A stretch of DNA of 64,000 nucleotides from Flavobacteriales bacterium (GTDB lineage Bacteria > Bacteroidota > Bacteroidia > Flavobacteriales_F > PHOS-HE28): contig JAHDVX010000004.1 in the NCBI GenBank assembly GCA_023382455.1, positions 81,932 through 145,931 on the forward strand, given 5' to 3'. A model generated the notes under the pieces. That model worked only from the letters and a program-made list of their open reading frames with translations. It ran no database searches and was not told the origin of the DNA. Position numbers and translations under genes: made by a program. Shown piece after piece: positions 34,687 to 42,608 of this stretch (position 1 is its first letter; each line of letters opens with the position of its first letter).

Positions 34687-35079
34687 TCAGTGGTTATTGA
34701 TGATGATCACCGGTGTGTTCTGGATGTGCTTGGCCGACCGGGATGCGAAGCGGAGGTTTTTCTCCCCTTTCTTCTCCTTGATCTTGTACACCGTTGCCAT
34801 GGGTCCGGATGGTGTGGTGCCCGGCGCCGCGATCTGCAGGTTCTTGCGCTCAATGTCCGGCGTGGTGCCGTCAGCGAAACGGATCACCACCTTGGCGAAA
34901 TCGAAAGCGATGTCCTTGGCCGTTACACTGGTCGCCGGTTCGGCATTGATGGTCTGGCCGTTCACGACCAGGGTGAACAGGTCGCCGTCCTCCGAGTAGA
35001 TGGTGAGGTCGTGGTTGATCTGGGCTGACGCGAACAAGGTGGCGGTCAGGAACGCTAGCAGGCAGAGGAGCTTCTTCAT
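34687..35079 (-). CDS. Small secreted protein of unknown function
   Basis: A 130-residue protein with a signal peptide (MKKLLCLLAFLTATLFASAQ) and a short beta-rich domain starting INHDLTIYSEDGDLFTLVVN, with QTINAEPATSV after it. This start resembles the small periplasmic proteins of Bacteroidota related to DUF4476-type genes, but the conserved C-terminal helical part of that family is absent. It ends in a polar VIIINNH tail. Confidence 0.72.
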   Translation of the reverse strand: MKKLLCLLAFLTATLFASAQINHDLTIYSEDGDLFTLVVNGQTINAEPATSVTAKDIAFDFAKVVIRFADGTTPDIERKNLQIAAPGTTPSGPMATVYKIKEKKGEKNLRFASRSAKHIQNTPVIIINNH

Positions 35080-35124
35080 GGGTTCGGTTGTTGGGGAGGG
35101 GGGGACAAGAATAAGCAGGTCTGT

Positions 35125-35391
35125 TCAACCGTTCCGATGGCTGGGCCTGAAGGCGTAGAGGCGCAACAGCCCGCACTGGCCGCACCGGAAGGCCGTGATG
35201 GGGAAGGAGAGCTTCCCGGAGAGCTTCACGCCCCGGGTTAGGCTTTCCACCGGCTGGCCTTCCACCCAGGCCGACTGGTTCGATCCAAACATGTTCAGGT
35301 CATCCGGCATGAAACCGGGCGTCATTTCGGTGCTGCAGTCCGGGCACTTCGGAACGGCGGGTACAGGGTAACGGGATCGTTCAGCGCTCAT
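35125..35391 (-). CDS. Small zinc-ribbon protein (DUF6487-like)
   Basis: An 88-residue protein with two CxxC pairs, [15 protein letters not shown] near residue 14 and [14 protein letters not shown] near 70, enclosing a short beta domain. This is the layout of DUF6487/PF20097-type zinc ribbons. Function unknown. The ATG at 35391 overlaps the stop of the SUI1 gene by 4 bp, so the two are translationally coupled. Confidence 0.75.
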   Translation of the reverse strand: MSAERSRYPVPAVPKCPDCSTEMTPGFMPDDLNMFGSNQSAWVEGQPVESLTRGVKLSGKLSFPITAFRCGQCGLLRLYAFRPSHRNG

Positions 35392-35720
35392 CCTCCTGCT
35401 TTCTTGGCTTTGTATCCTTTTTCGTTCAGCAGGGCCAACACCTTGTCGCGGTGGTCGCCTTGCAACAAGATCACGCCATCCTTGGTGTTGCCGCCCACTC
35501 CACACTTGCTTTTCAGCGTGCGGCCCAGGTCATCCAGGTCGGCCGGCTTGCCCACGAAGCCCACGATGCGCGTCACGGTCTTGTTGCCGCCCAGCCGGTC
35601 CAGGTGGATGCGGAGGTCCTGCTGCTGCGGGGGCAGCGTGGCGGGCTCCCGCTCCGTGCCGATGTTCTTGTTGGTGCTGTACACCAGGCCGCCAAGGCCG
35701 CTCAACGGTCGTTTCTTCAT
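35388..35720 (-). CDS. YciH/SUI1-type translation factor
   Basis: A 110-residue protein of the eIF1/SUI1 (YciH) family. The core is [18 protein letters not shown] near residue 38, then [20 protein letters not shown] and the C-terminal [16 protein letters not shown]. Bacterial YciH proteins are thought to affect initiation fidelity under stress; the physiological role is uncertain. It is coupled to the zinc-ribbon gene downstream. Confidence 0.9.
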   Translation of the reverse strand: MKKRPLSGLGGLVYSTNKNIGTEREPATLPPQQQDLRIHLDRLGGNKTVTRIVGFVGKPADLDDLGRTLKSKCGVGGNTKDGVILLQGDHRDKVLALLNEKGYKAKKAGG

Positions 35721-35761
35721 GGTTGCATCGGGCAGACAGGACCACCTTGCGGTCGGGGACT

Positions 35762-36187
35762 TCAACCGAAGGTGATCTCCAAGTGGATCTTGGCCCCGGT
35801 CAACAGGCGGCTCACCGGGCATTTGGCCTTGGCATCCTCAGCGATCGTGCGGAAGGTGGCCTCGTCGATGCCGGGCACCTTGCCGTGGATCTTCAGATGG
35901 ATGTCGGTGATGGTGGGCAGTCCGCCCGCTTCACCCAGCACCACGCGGGCCTCGGTGTCCAGTTGCTCCGGTGTGTGCCCGGCCTTGGTCAGCAGGCCGG
36001 AGGTCATCATGGCGAAGCAGCCGGCGTGGGCGGCGCCAATCAGTTCCTCGGGGTTGGTGCCCTTGGCGTTCTCAAAACGGGTGAGGAAGGTGTAGGGGCT
36101 GCTGGCCAACGCGCCGCTGGGGATGCTCATGGAGCCCGATCCCTCCTTCAACGTGCCTTTCCACTGTGCTTTCGATGTGCGTTCCAT
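35762..36187 (-). CDS. osmC: OsmC family peroxiredoxin
   Basis: A 141-residue organic-hydroperoxide reductase. The redox Cys pair is in [10 protein letters not shown] near residue 56 and AKCPVSRLL near 123, and the family start [15 protein letters not shown] is seen. OsmC reduces lipid and organic hydroperoxides using the two Cys. An in-frame extension to 36253 exists, but MERTSKAQW matches the family N-terminus. It precedes the SUI1 gene by 41 bp on the same strand. Confidence 0.92.
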   Translation of the reverse strand: MERTSKAQWKGTLKEGSGSMSIPSGALASSPYTFLTRFENAKGTNPEELIGAAHAGCFAMMTSGLLTKAGHTPEQLDTEARVVLGEAGGLPTITDIHLKIHGKVPGIDEATFRTIAEDAKAKCPVSRLLTGAKIHLEITFG

Positions 36188-36396
36188 ATTGGATCCTTGT
36201 TTGTGCAGGTAACGTTCGGGGGTAAAGTTCGGTTCGCCGATCGGAATGCCCATGGTCGTGCCGGAATTCCGGATCCAGCCGTGCCGGGGCAGAAGTGAAA
36301 GCCTCCCGCATCACCGGGGTTTCGCTGTCACCTTCGGGAGGAGCAGGCCATGGCTGATCGCTCCGGCCATGGATGGTGCCGCTGTTCCGGTGGTCC

Positions 36397-36404
36397 TACC
36401 TTTG
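36397..36404 (+). promoter_or_regulatory. Possible -7 element of kdnA
   Basis: TACCTTTG matches TAnnTTTG, 20 bp before the kdnA ATG. No good TTG lies upstream at the usual distance. Confidence 0.35.
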
Positions 36405-36424
36405 GCGCTCAAAATCCAATAAGA

Positions 36425-37630
36425 ATGCCCGGTACGGAACTGTTCGGCGACGAGGAACGCAAGGAGGTGATGGACGTCCTGGAAACGGGCGTGCTCTTCC
36501 GCTACAACCACGATGCGCAGCGTAAGGGCCACTGGAAGGCCAAGGCATTCGAGGCGGAGATCGCGAAGTTCACCGGGGCCAAGCACGCCCTGGGCGTCAG
36601 CAGTGGCAGCACCGCCGTAAGCACCATGCTCGCGGCATGCGGCGTGGGCTACGGCGACCACGTGATCGTGCCTCCCTTCACCTTCATCGCCACCATCGAA
36701 AGCGTGCTGCTGGCCGGTGCCATCCCCGTCTTTGCCGAGATCGACGAGACGCTCTGCCTCAGCGCCGAGGGCATCCGCAACGCCATCACGCCCAAGACCA
36801 AGGCCGTGCTGCTGGTGCACATGTGCGGCGCCGCCGCCGACCTGGACGGCATCCTGGCCGTGTGCAAGGAGAAGAACGTGATGCTGATCGAGGACACCGC
36901 GCAGGCCTTGGGCGCCACTTACAAGGGCAAGCACCTCGGCCTCTACGGCAAGATGGGCAGCTTCAGCTTCGACTTCTTCAAGATCAACACCTGCGGCGAA
37001 GGCGGCGTGGTGATCACCAACGACGACCACCTGGCCACCACCGCGGAACACTTCAGTGACCACGGCCACAGCCACGAGGGCGATAACCGGGGCATGGAGC
37101 CGCACTACATCCTGGGCACCAACTATCGCCTGGGCGAGATCAACGCCGCCATCGGCCTGGCCCAGGCGCGGAAGCTGCCCTACATCCTGCAGCAGCAGCG
37201 CAAGCACAAGGCCATCATCCAGGAACGCCTCTCGAAGATCCCCGGCCTCGGCTTCCGCAAGCAATGCGACGATGCGGGCGACAGCGCCACCTTCTTCCAC
37301 ATGCTCTTCCCCAGCGAGGCCGTGGCGCGCGCGGCGAACAAGGCCATGGGCGAGGCCGGCGTGGGCGGGGCGTATTGGTACGACAACATGTACCACTACA
37401 TCAAGCAGTGGAACCAGCTGAAGGACCTGAAGATGCCCTTCCGCACCGTGGCCCACGAGCTCGGCCTGCCGCAAGACCTCAAGACACTGAAGTTCCCCAA
37501 GAGCGATGCCGTGCTCAGCCGCCTCATCAGCTTCAACATCCGCGTCACATGGACCGAGGCGGAGCTGAACACCTACTTGGACAAGGTGGAAGGGGCGGTG
37601 AAGAAGGCGATGCAGGTCGTTTCCGCCTAA
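36425..37630 (+). CDS. kdnA: Kdo8N aminotransferase KdnA (DegT/DnrJ family)
   Basis: A 401-residue PLP aminotransferase of the DegT/DnrJ/EryC1 family. The Schiff-base Lys is in SFDFFKINTCGEGG near residue 186, and the N-terminal substrate region includes VLFRYNHDAQRKGHW. That segment and the downstream KdnB-type oxidase identify it as the transaminase that turns 8-oxo-Kdo into 8-amino-3,8-dideoxy-Kdo (Kdo8N), a lipid A inner-core sugar. In Shewanella kdnA and kdnB are adjacent; here 1.57 kb of repeats, a transposase and doxX separate them. The ATG at 36425 excludes an unconserved N-terminal extension. Confidence 0.87.
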   Translation: MPGTELFGDEERKEVMDVLETGVLFRYNHDAQRKGHWKAKAFEAEIAKFTGAKHALGVSSGSTAVSTMLAACGVGYGDHVIVPPFTFIATIESVLLAGAIPVFAEIDETLCLSAEGIRNAITPKTKAVLLVHMCGAAADLDGILAVCKEKNVMLIEDTAQALGATYKGKHLGLYGKMGSFSFDFFKINTCGEGGVVITNDDHLATTAEHFSDHGHSHEGDNRGMEPHYILGTNYRLGEINAAIGLAQARKLPYILQQQRKHKAIIQERLSKIPGLGFRKQCDDAGDSATFFHMLFPSEAVARAANKAMGEAGVGGAYWYDNMYHYIKQWNQLKDLKMPFRTVAHELGLPQDLKTLKFPKSDAVLSRLISFNIRVTWTEAELNTYLDKVEGAVKKAMQVVSA

Positions 37631-37632
37631 GT

Positions 37633-37655
37633 AATCCTGAGCCTGTCGAAGGATT
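37633..37655. repeat. Palindromic intergenic repeat (TCCTGAGCCTGTCGAAGGA type)
   Basis: AATCCTGAGCCTGTCGAAGGATT follows the kdnA stop by 2 bp. The outer AATCCT/AGGATT arms pair. This sequence is a widespread bacterial intergenic repeat and may act as a 3' structure for kdnA. The GC-rich 37656-37860 shows no gene I can support. Confidence 0.55.
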
Positions 37656-37867
37656 GGGCGCCACCCCGCCCGCGCACAAGGCGGCACACGGGCCGGGCTA
37701 TCCGCTTTGGCCGGTTTGCCGGTGCTGGCGCTGCTGCTGCTGCGGGGGCTTCCTGCACGCCTTCGCAGGGCTACGGCGGCGCAAGGGGTCGCCTCCTCGC
37801 TGGCGCGTTGCCACGCACCGCCTGCACCGGGCCGCCGCTGCTATCCCTGGCGCGGAACACCCGCTGC

Positions 37868-38052
37868 GACCCCTTCGGGGTCGGAATGCATCCATCGCGC
37901 GATCCCGCGCTTCATGCTGCGACCCCTTCGGGGTCGAATACAGCATCTGCCGAACGGTGGGGACATGGTTCACATCACCGCTCGCGCGGACCCCGACGGG
38001 GTCCAAGCCTGTTGCATTTGCATCACCAAGGTCCATCGACCCTGAAGGGGTC
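37868..38052. repeat. Array of four REP-like hairpins
   Basis: Four palindromes of the form GACCCCTTCGGGGTC lie at 37868-37882, 37921-37935, 37988-38004 (GGACCCCGACGGGGTCC) and 38038-38052 (GACCCTGAAGGGGTC). Spacing is about 50-67 bp and the spacers differ. The last lies 24 bp beyond the stop of an IS200-type transposase on the opposite strand, a REP-type arrangement. Confidence 0.8.
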
Positions 38053-38076
38053 GTAGCGGGTGTTGCTGCCGGCCGA

Positions 38077-38520
38077 TCACGGCAGGTACTTCGGGTCGAA
38101 TTCCACCCCGGCCTCGTTCAACAGGCCAATGAGTTCCTCCCGGAAAGTCTTGCTTCGGTGATGGTCCTCCTGGTTGGCGATGTACCGCTCGATCCTGTCC
38201 TTCTCCCGCCAACCCACCGTGAACACGCCGTACCCTTCCTGCCATTGGAAGGTCTTCATCCCCGTATGCTGGCGTACCCATTCGGTAGAGGCATTCTTCA
38301 ACTCCCGCACCAGGTCGGGGATCAGTTGCGTCGGCTTCAGGTCCACCAACAGGTGCACATGGTCATGGAAACCACCGACCCCGTGCGGCACACCGCCAAG
38401 GCCGCGGACGGTCCCGCCCATGTATTCCCAAAGCTGTGGCCTCCAATCCTTGGCCAAGCAGGGGACCCGCATTTTAGTTCCGAACACGATGTGGTAATGC
38501 AGCCTGAAGTATGTGGACAT
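38077..38520 (-). CDS. IS200/IS605-type Y1 (HUH) transposase
   Basis: A 147-residue HUH transposase. It starts MSTYFRLHYHIVFGTKMR, has the HUH motif FHDHVHLLVDLKP near residue 58 and the catalytic Tyr in RIERYIANQEDHH near 117. Full length for a TnpA. The upstream in-frame part to 38580 is not conserved. No tnpB or IS ends are seen; instead a hairpin array lies immediately downstream, so it may serve those repeats as a REP-type enzyme. Confidence 0.88.
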   Translation of the reverse strand: MSTYFRLHYHIVFGTKMRVPCLAKDWRPQLWEYMGGTVRGLGGVPHGVGGFHDHVHLLVDLKPTQLIPDLVRELKNASTEWVRQHTGMKTFQWQEGYGVFTVGWREKDRIERYIANQEDHHRSKTFREELIGLLNEAGVEFDPKYLP

Positions 38521-38629
38521 GGTTCCGGCCGTTTCCAGTGAAAATAGGGAAGGGGGCCTTCGGTAACGCAAACATTGCAACCACCAGCGGCCGTTACCGA
38601 CCCCGGGTGCTTCCCTTGTCCACCTACCG

Positions 38630-39061
38630 TTACGCCCCCAAGAACACCCACAACCCCGCTACTGCCACCAAAAAATACGGCACCAGTACGGCGGCGCCCT
38701 TGTAGTCCTTGGCCACGCGCTGGCCGAAGAAGAGCATGGTGAGCGCGGCCACCGCGAAGAGCATGCCCAGGGTGCCGATGCCGGTCTGTTGCGTGAACAG
38801 CACCTGGAAGAAGCCGATCGCCGAAAGCACGCCGGCCGCCAGTTCCATCAGGGTGATGGTGGGCATCAACAGCGGCACCGAACCGTTCAGGATGCTCTTG
38901 CTGAAGTGCTGGGTGTAGAAGTCCTTTTCACTTTTCCAGTTGAAGACCTTGTCCAGGCCGGACTGGATGAACAGCACCGCGACGAAGGCGGCAAACGCCA
39001 GTTGGAGGACATTTCCGGGTGTGAGGCCAAGGTTGGCCAAGCAATCTGCGGTGCAATTCAT
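38630..39061 (-). CDS. DoxX family membrane protein
   Basis: A 143-residue protein with four membrane helices (LQLAFAAFVAVLFIQSGLDK first), matching DoxX-like proteins: SGLDKVFNW, then LMELAAGVLSAIGFF and FFGQRVAKDYKGAAVL. DoxX proteins are linked to redox stress and quinone-related activities, but the role here is unknown. It is divergent from kdnB with 139 bp between; that gap contains the short direct repeat TTTTCTGATC twice just before kdnB. Confidence 0.85.
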   Translation of the reverse strand: MNCTADCLANLGLTPGNVLQLAFAAFVAVLFIQSGLDKVFNWKSEKDFYTQHFSKSILNGSVPLLMPTITLMELAAGVLSAIGFFQVLFTQQTGIGTLGMLFAVAALTMLFFGQRVAKDYKGAAVLVPYFLVAVAGLWVFLGA

Positions 39062-39200
39062 GGGGAAAGGCTTCTGCTGCAAGGATACGAAGCTGGGCAC
39101 ACTGGATTCCGTTTCCTGCACTTCCTGTGGTTCCTTTGCACCACCGATCAGGTGGCTTTCTAATTTTCTGATCCCCTGATCGTCTGATTTTCTGATCCAC

Positions 39201-40283
39201 ATGAACCTCTTCCGCAATTTCAAGTCCGTTACCAAAACCTGCTACGGCCGGGGCAGCTTCGGCAAGCTTGACGAGATTCTTGCACCGCAGCGCGCGGCCA
39301 ACAAGGGCTTCATGGTCTTCGTGGTGGACGACTACTTCGCCGACAAGACCGATTTCAAGAAGCGCATCCCGGTCCACGAAGGCGATGAGCTCTTCTTCAT
39401 CAGCGCCAAGGACGAGCCCAAGACCTCCCAGATAGATGCCCTGCGTGACGACGTGCTGAAGCGCAAAGGCCTGCCGGCGGGCATCATCGGCATTGGCGGG
39501 GGAACGATGATGGACATCGCCAAGGCCACCTCGCTGATGTTCACCAATGAGGGCAGCAGCGTGCAGTACCAGGGCCTGAATCTGATCAAGAAGCCGGGGA
39601 TCTGGCATGCCGTGGTGCCCACCATCAGTGGCACGGGCGCGGAGGTGAGCATGACCGCCGTGCTCACGGGGCCGGTGAAAAAGCTGGGCCTGAAGTGCGA
39701 CTGGACCGTGTGCGACCAGATCGTGCTGGATCCCGACCTGATCGCCACCGTGCCGCAGGACCAGTGGTTCTACACGGGCATGGACACCTACATCCACAGC
39801 GTGGAGGCCATCACCGGCACCAAGAAGAACACCTTCGCGGAGGCGTACAGCGAGAAGGCGTTGGAGATGTGCCGCCGCGTGTATCTGGAACTGGACCGCC
39901 AGGACCCCAAGAGCGACGAGCTGTTGATGGTGGCCAGTTACATGGGCGGCCTTAGCCTTACCTACAGCGAGGTGGGCGTGTGCCACGCGCTCAGCTACGG
40001 CTTGGGCAAGGTGCTCGATATCCACCACTGCATCGCCAACTGCATCGCCTTCGATAAACTGGAGGACGTCTATGGCGACTATGTGCAGGAGTTCAAGGGC
40101 ATGGTGAAGCACAACAACATCCACATCCCGCAGGGCCTGGCCAAGGACTGGAGCGAGGAGACCATCGACGCCATGGCGGAGGTGGCCTGGAACCTGCCGC
40201 ACATGTGGGACCACGCCTTCGGGCCGGAATGGGAAAAGGTGCTGGACCGCGAACGGATCAAGGGCTGGTACAGGAGGATGTGA
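39201..40283 (+). CDS. kdnB: 3-deoxy-alpha-D-manno-octulosonate 8-oxidase KdnB
   Basis: A 360-residue iron-containing alcohol dehydrogenase-like enzyme that oxidises C8 of Kdo, the first step to Kdo8N. Nucleotide region GIIGIGGGTMMDIAKATS near residue 93 and the Fe/substrate region YIHSVEAITGTKKN near 196, VGVCHALSYGLGKVL near 257 and HHCIANC near 275 match KdnB. The KdnA-type transaminase lies upstream on the same strand, supporting the assignment. Confidence 0.9.
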   Translation: MNLFRNFKSVTKTCYGRGSFGKLDEILAPQRAANKGFMVFVVDDYFADKTDFKKRIPVHEGDELFFISAKDEPKTSQIDALRDDVLKRKGLPAGIIGIGGGTMMDIAKATSLMFTNEGSSVQYQGLNLIKKPGIWHAVVPTISGTGAEVSMTAVLTGPVKKLGLKCDWTVCDQIVLDPDLIATVPQDQWFYTGMDTYIHSVEAITGTKKNTFAEAYSEKALEMCRRVYLELDRQDPKSDELLMVASYMGGLSLTYSEVGVCHALSYGLGKVLDIHHCIANCIAFDKLEDVYGDYVQEFKGMVKHNNIHIPQGLAKDWSEETIDAMAEVAWNLPHMWDHAFGPEWEKVLDRERIKGWYRRM

Positions 40284-40311
40284 GGTGCTGCTGTTGCTTA
40301 TTTTGCCGCCG

Positions 40312-40704
40312 ATGAACCGCTTGCACGCCTTGGGACTTGCCGTAGCGATCGCATGCACGTGGGGCTGCAAGAAGGAGGAGAAGCCCCTGCTGTCCGCCAA
40401 CCTGCACGCCCAGTGTCGCGGCTGCGTGGTGAGCTATGCGGCGGGTGTGGCCCAATCCCGGCAGGATACCGTGTTCGAGGTGGTGGACCCGGGAACGGGC
40501 GACACGCTGCCCGGTACCGGATCCTGGACCGTGCACTTGAAGGATGGTGACAACCTCTTTTTCCGGGCCTGCCGGCTTTATGGCGACAGTGCGCTGCACG
40601 GGGATATCCTGATCCAGGTGGATGGCGAGGTGCGGCCCTTGCAGGCGAGTGCGGACACCAGCCTCGATTGCACCGAGATCAACAGGACGGTGCAGGGGTC
40701 ATAG
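40312..40704 (+). CDS. Small lipoprotein of unknown function
   Basis: A 130-residue protein with a lipoprotein-like signal (MNRLHALGLAVAIACTWGCK), where Cys at about 23 is followed by KKEE. The mature part has four further Cys (CRGCVVSY, FRACRLYG and DCTEIN) and looks like a small beta domain resembling secreted Bacteroidota proteins. No function is deducible. It follows kdnB by 28 bp and may be cotranscribed. Confidence 0.72.
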   Translation: MNRLHALGLAVAIACTWGCKKEEKPLLSANLHAQCRGCVVSYAAGVAQSRQDTVFEVVDPGTGDTLPGTGSWTVHLKDGDNLFFRACRLYGDSALHGDILIQVDGEVRPLQASADTSLDCTEINRTVQGS

Positions 40705-40709
40705 GGCGA

Positions 40710-41387
40710 TCAGGGCCGCTCACCGAATATGGCCGTGCCGATGCGCACCATGGTGCTGCCCGACGCCAACGCCTGCCGCAGGTCGCCGCTCATGCCCATG
40801 GACAGTTCACTGAACGCCTCGGACGGCACCGCGTGGAGTGCACGAAGCTCCCGGTGAAGGGCAGCCAGCCCATCGAACTCGTGGCTCACTTGGCCCATGT
40901 CCTCCGTATTGGTGGCCATGCCCATCAGTCCACGGAATTGCAAGGCGGGCCAGCGGGCGTTCAAGTCCCCTTGCCGGAACAACGCGCGCAGCTCGTCCGG
41001 CGCGAACCCGTGCTTGGTTTCTTCCTGGGCAATGTGCACTTGGAACAGTACGCCGATGGTGCGGCCCGCCGTGGTGGCCCGCTTGTTCAGGTCATCCAGC
41101 AGGCTGCCGCGGTCCACACCGTGCACCAGGTGGACGAACGGGGCGATGTATTTCACCTTGTTCCCTTGCAGGTGGCCGATGAAGTGCCACTCTATGTCGG
41201 CAGGCAGCAACGGTTGCTTGTCGCGGAGCTCCTGGGGGTAGTTCTCACCGAAGGCGCGGTGGCCCAGGTCGTATAACGCCTGGATCTCTTCCACGGTGCG
41301 CAGCTTGCTCACGGCGATCAGCTTCACACCTTCGGGGATGGTCGCCTTCACCTGGCCGTAGCGTTGCGCCAGTGCCTGCCGGTCCAT
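40710..41387 (-). CDS. yggS: YggS family PLP homeostasis protein
   Basis: A 225-residue PLP-binding protein (PLPBP). The PLP Lys is in KLIAVSKLRTVEEI near residue 27, with GENYPQELRDK and HFIGHLQGNKVKYI typical of the family, and SMGMSGDLRQAL and VRIGTAIFG at the C-terminus. It controls free pyridoxal phosphate and amino-acid balance. It is the last gene of serC-serA-DUF1015-yggS, 3 bp after DUF1015; SerC is itself PLP-dependent. Confidence 0.93.
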   Translation of the reverse strand: MDRQALAQRYGQVKATIPEGVKLIAVSKLRTVEEIQALYDLGHRAFGENYPQELRDKQPLLPADIEWHFIGHLQGNKVKYIAPFVHLVHGVDRGSLLDDLNKRATTAGRTIGVLFQVHIAQEETKHGFAPDELRALFRQGDLNARWPALQFRGLMGMATNTEDMGQVSHEFDGLAALHRELRALHAVPSEAFSELSMGMSGDLRQALASGSTMVRIGTAIFGERP

Positions 41388-41390
41388 GGG

Positions 41391-42608
41391 TCACACGTCG
41401 TTCAGCGGGTAGATGGTGAGGCCGCTGCGGAGCTTGGGCTCGATCCAGGTGGTCTTCGGAGGCATGCACGCACCGCTGTCCGCCACCGCCCGCAATTCCC
41501 CGAAAGTAAGGGGCCGGAGATGGAATGCCACATCGGCCTTACCTTGGTGCAGCAGCCGTTCACAAGCTTGCGGCCCGAGCGTTCCCGGCACGAAATGGAC
41601 GCGGGGGTCGGTGCGCAGGTCGGTGATGCCCAGGACGGGGCCGAGGACCTGCTCGTTGAGCCGGGCGGCCTCCAGGGTTTCCGCGGCGGAGGGAGTGGCG
41701 GGCGGCGCCAGTTCAAGGTCGTACCAACGTCCTTGGAGAAGCACTTGCACGTGGCCGCCGGCCGGTGTGCCCGGGCCATCCGGCAGTTCGTGCATCGGGC
41801 CGATATGGCGCAGCCGCTCCAGGAACGCATCCGGAGAAAGGCCATGCAGGCCTTTCACCACGCGGTCGTAATTGTAGATGTGCAGTTGGCTGGCAGGGAC
41901 CAGGAAGGCCAGGAAGGCGGACTTTGGTGATCCTGCTTCCGCACCGTGCTTCCCGGCCAGCCGCACACTGCTCGCGCAGCGGTGGTGGCCATCGGCGATG
42001 TACAAGGCCTCCATGCTGTTGAAATGCGCACGGAAGGTGGCCAGGTGCGGGAGGCTGTCCACCCGCCAGAAGCGGTGCCGCACTTGGTCCGTGGTAAGGA
42101 AATCGAAGAGCGTGGGCAGTTGGAAGAAGGCATCCATTTCAGCCTCCAGCGCCGGGCTTTCGGGCATGGCCAGCAGCACCGGTTCAGCGTTGATGGCCGT
42201 ATGGTCGAGGTACTCGGTGAAGAGCTCCTCCCGATGGGACAAGGTGTGTTCGTGCCGCTTGACGCGCCCTTCGATGTAGTCCCCAACACCCACCGCACCG
42301 ATAATGCCGCGCGAGGTGAAGGCCGCACAGCTTTGTTCATACAGGTAAAGGGCCGGGGCGTGGTCGCGCTCCAGGATCCCTTTCCGGGTGAACTCCTGGA
42401 ACATGGCCCGCACGTTGTCGAAATGTCCCGCACGGTCGATGCCGGGCATCTCTCCGTCCGGATGGATGATGTGCAGGAAGGAGTAGGGGTTTCCGGCCAG
42501 CTTTTCCTTGATCTGGTCGGCGGTGTAGCTTACGAAGGAGCGCGAGCCCACCAGGTGCGCGGCGTGCGGCACGGGGCGCCACGCCCGGAAAGGGCGCAGG
42601 TCGATCAT
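41391..42608 (-). CDS. DUF1015 family protein in serine operon
   Basis: A 405-residue cytosolic protein of the DUF1015 family. Typical segments are RPFRAWRPVPHAAHLVGSRS at the start, PYSFLHIIHPD, and IADGHHRCASSV near residue 204. The DGHHR motif resembles the catalytic motif of ParB/SerK-type free-serine kinases (comparison from memory, not tested). It overlaps the serA stop by 4 bp and precedes yggS by 3 bp, so it belongs to serine biosynthesis by context. No serB is in the window; it may act on serine or phosphoserine. Confidence 0.85.
   Translation of the reverse strand: MIDLRPFRAWRPVPHAAHLVGSRSFVSYTADQIKEKLAGNPYSFLHIIHPDGEMPGIDRAGHFDNVRAMFQEFTRKGILERDHAPALYLYEQSCAAFTSRGIIGAVGVGDYIEGRVKRHEHTLSHREELFTEYLDHTAINAEPVLLAMPESPALEAEMDAFFQLPTLFDFLTTDQVRHRFWRVDSLPHLATFRAHFNSMEALYIADGHHRCASSVRLAGKHGAEAGSPKSAFLAFLVPASQLHIYNYDRVVKGLHGLSPDAFLERLRHIGPMHELPDGPGTPAGGHVQVLLQGRWYDLELAPPATPSAAETLEAARLNEQVLGPVLGITDLRTDPRVHFVPGTLGPQACERLLHQGKADVAFHLRPLTFGELRAVADSGACMPPKTTWIEPKLRSGLTIYPLNDV

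Noticed and set aside
36350-36424. Upstream extension of kdnA to 36350
   Set aside because: The added residues (MADRSGHGWCRCSGG) are not typical of the family and span the -7-like element.
37868-38052. CRISPR-like array
   Set aside because: The repeats are short palindromes, spacers vary in length and there are no cas genes; a transposase beside them fits REP-type repeats better.
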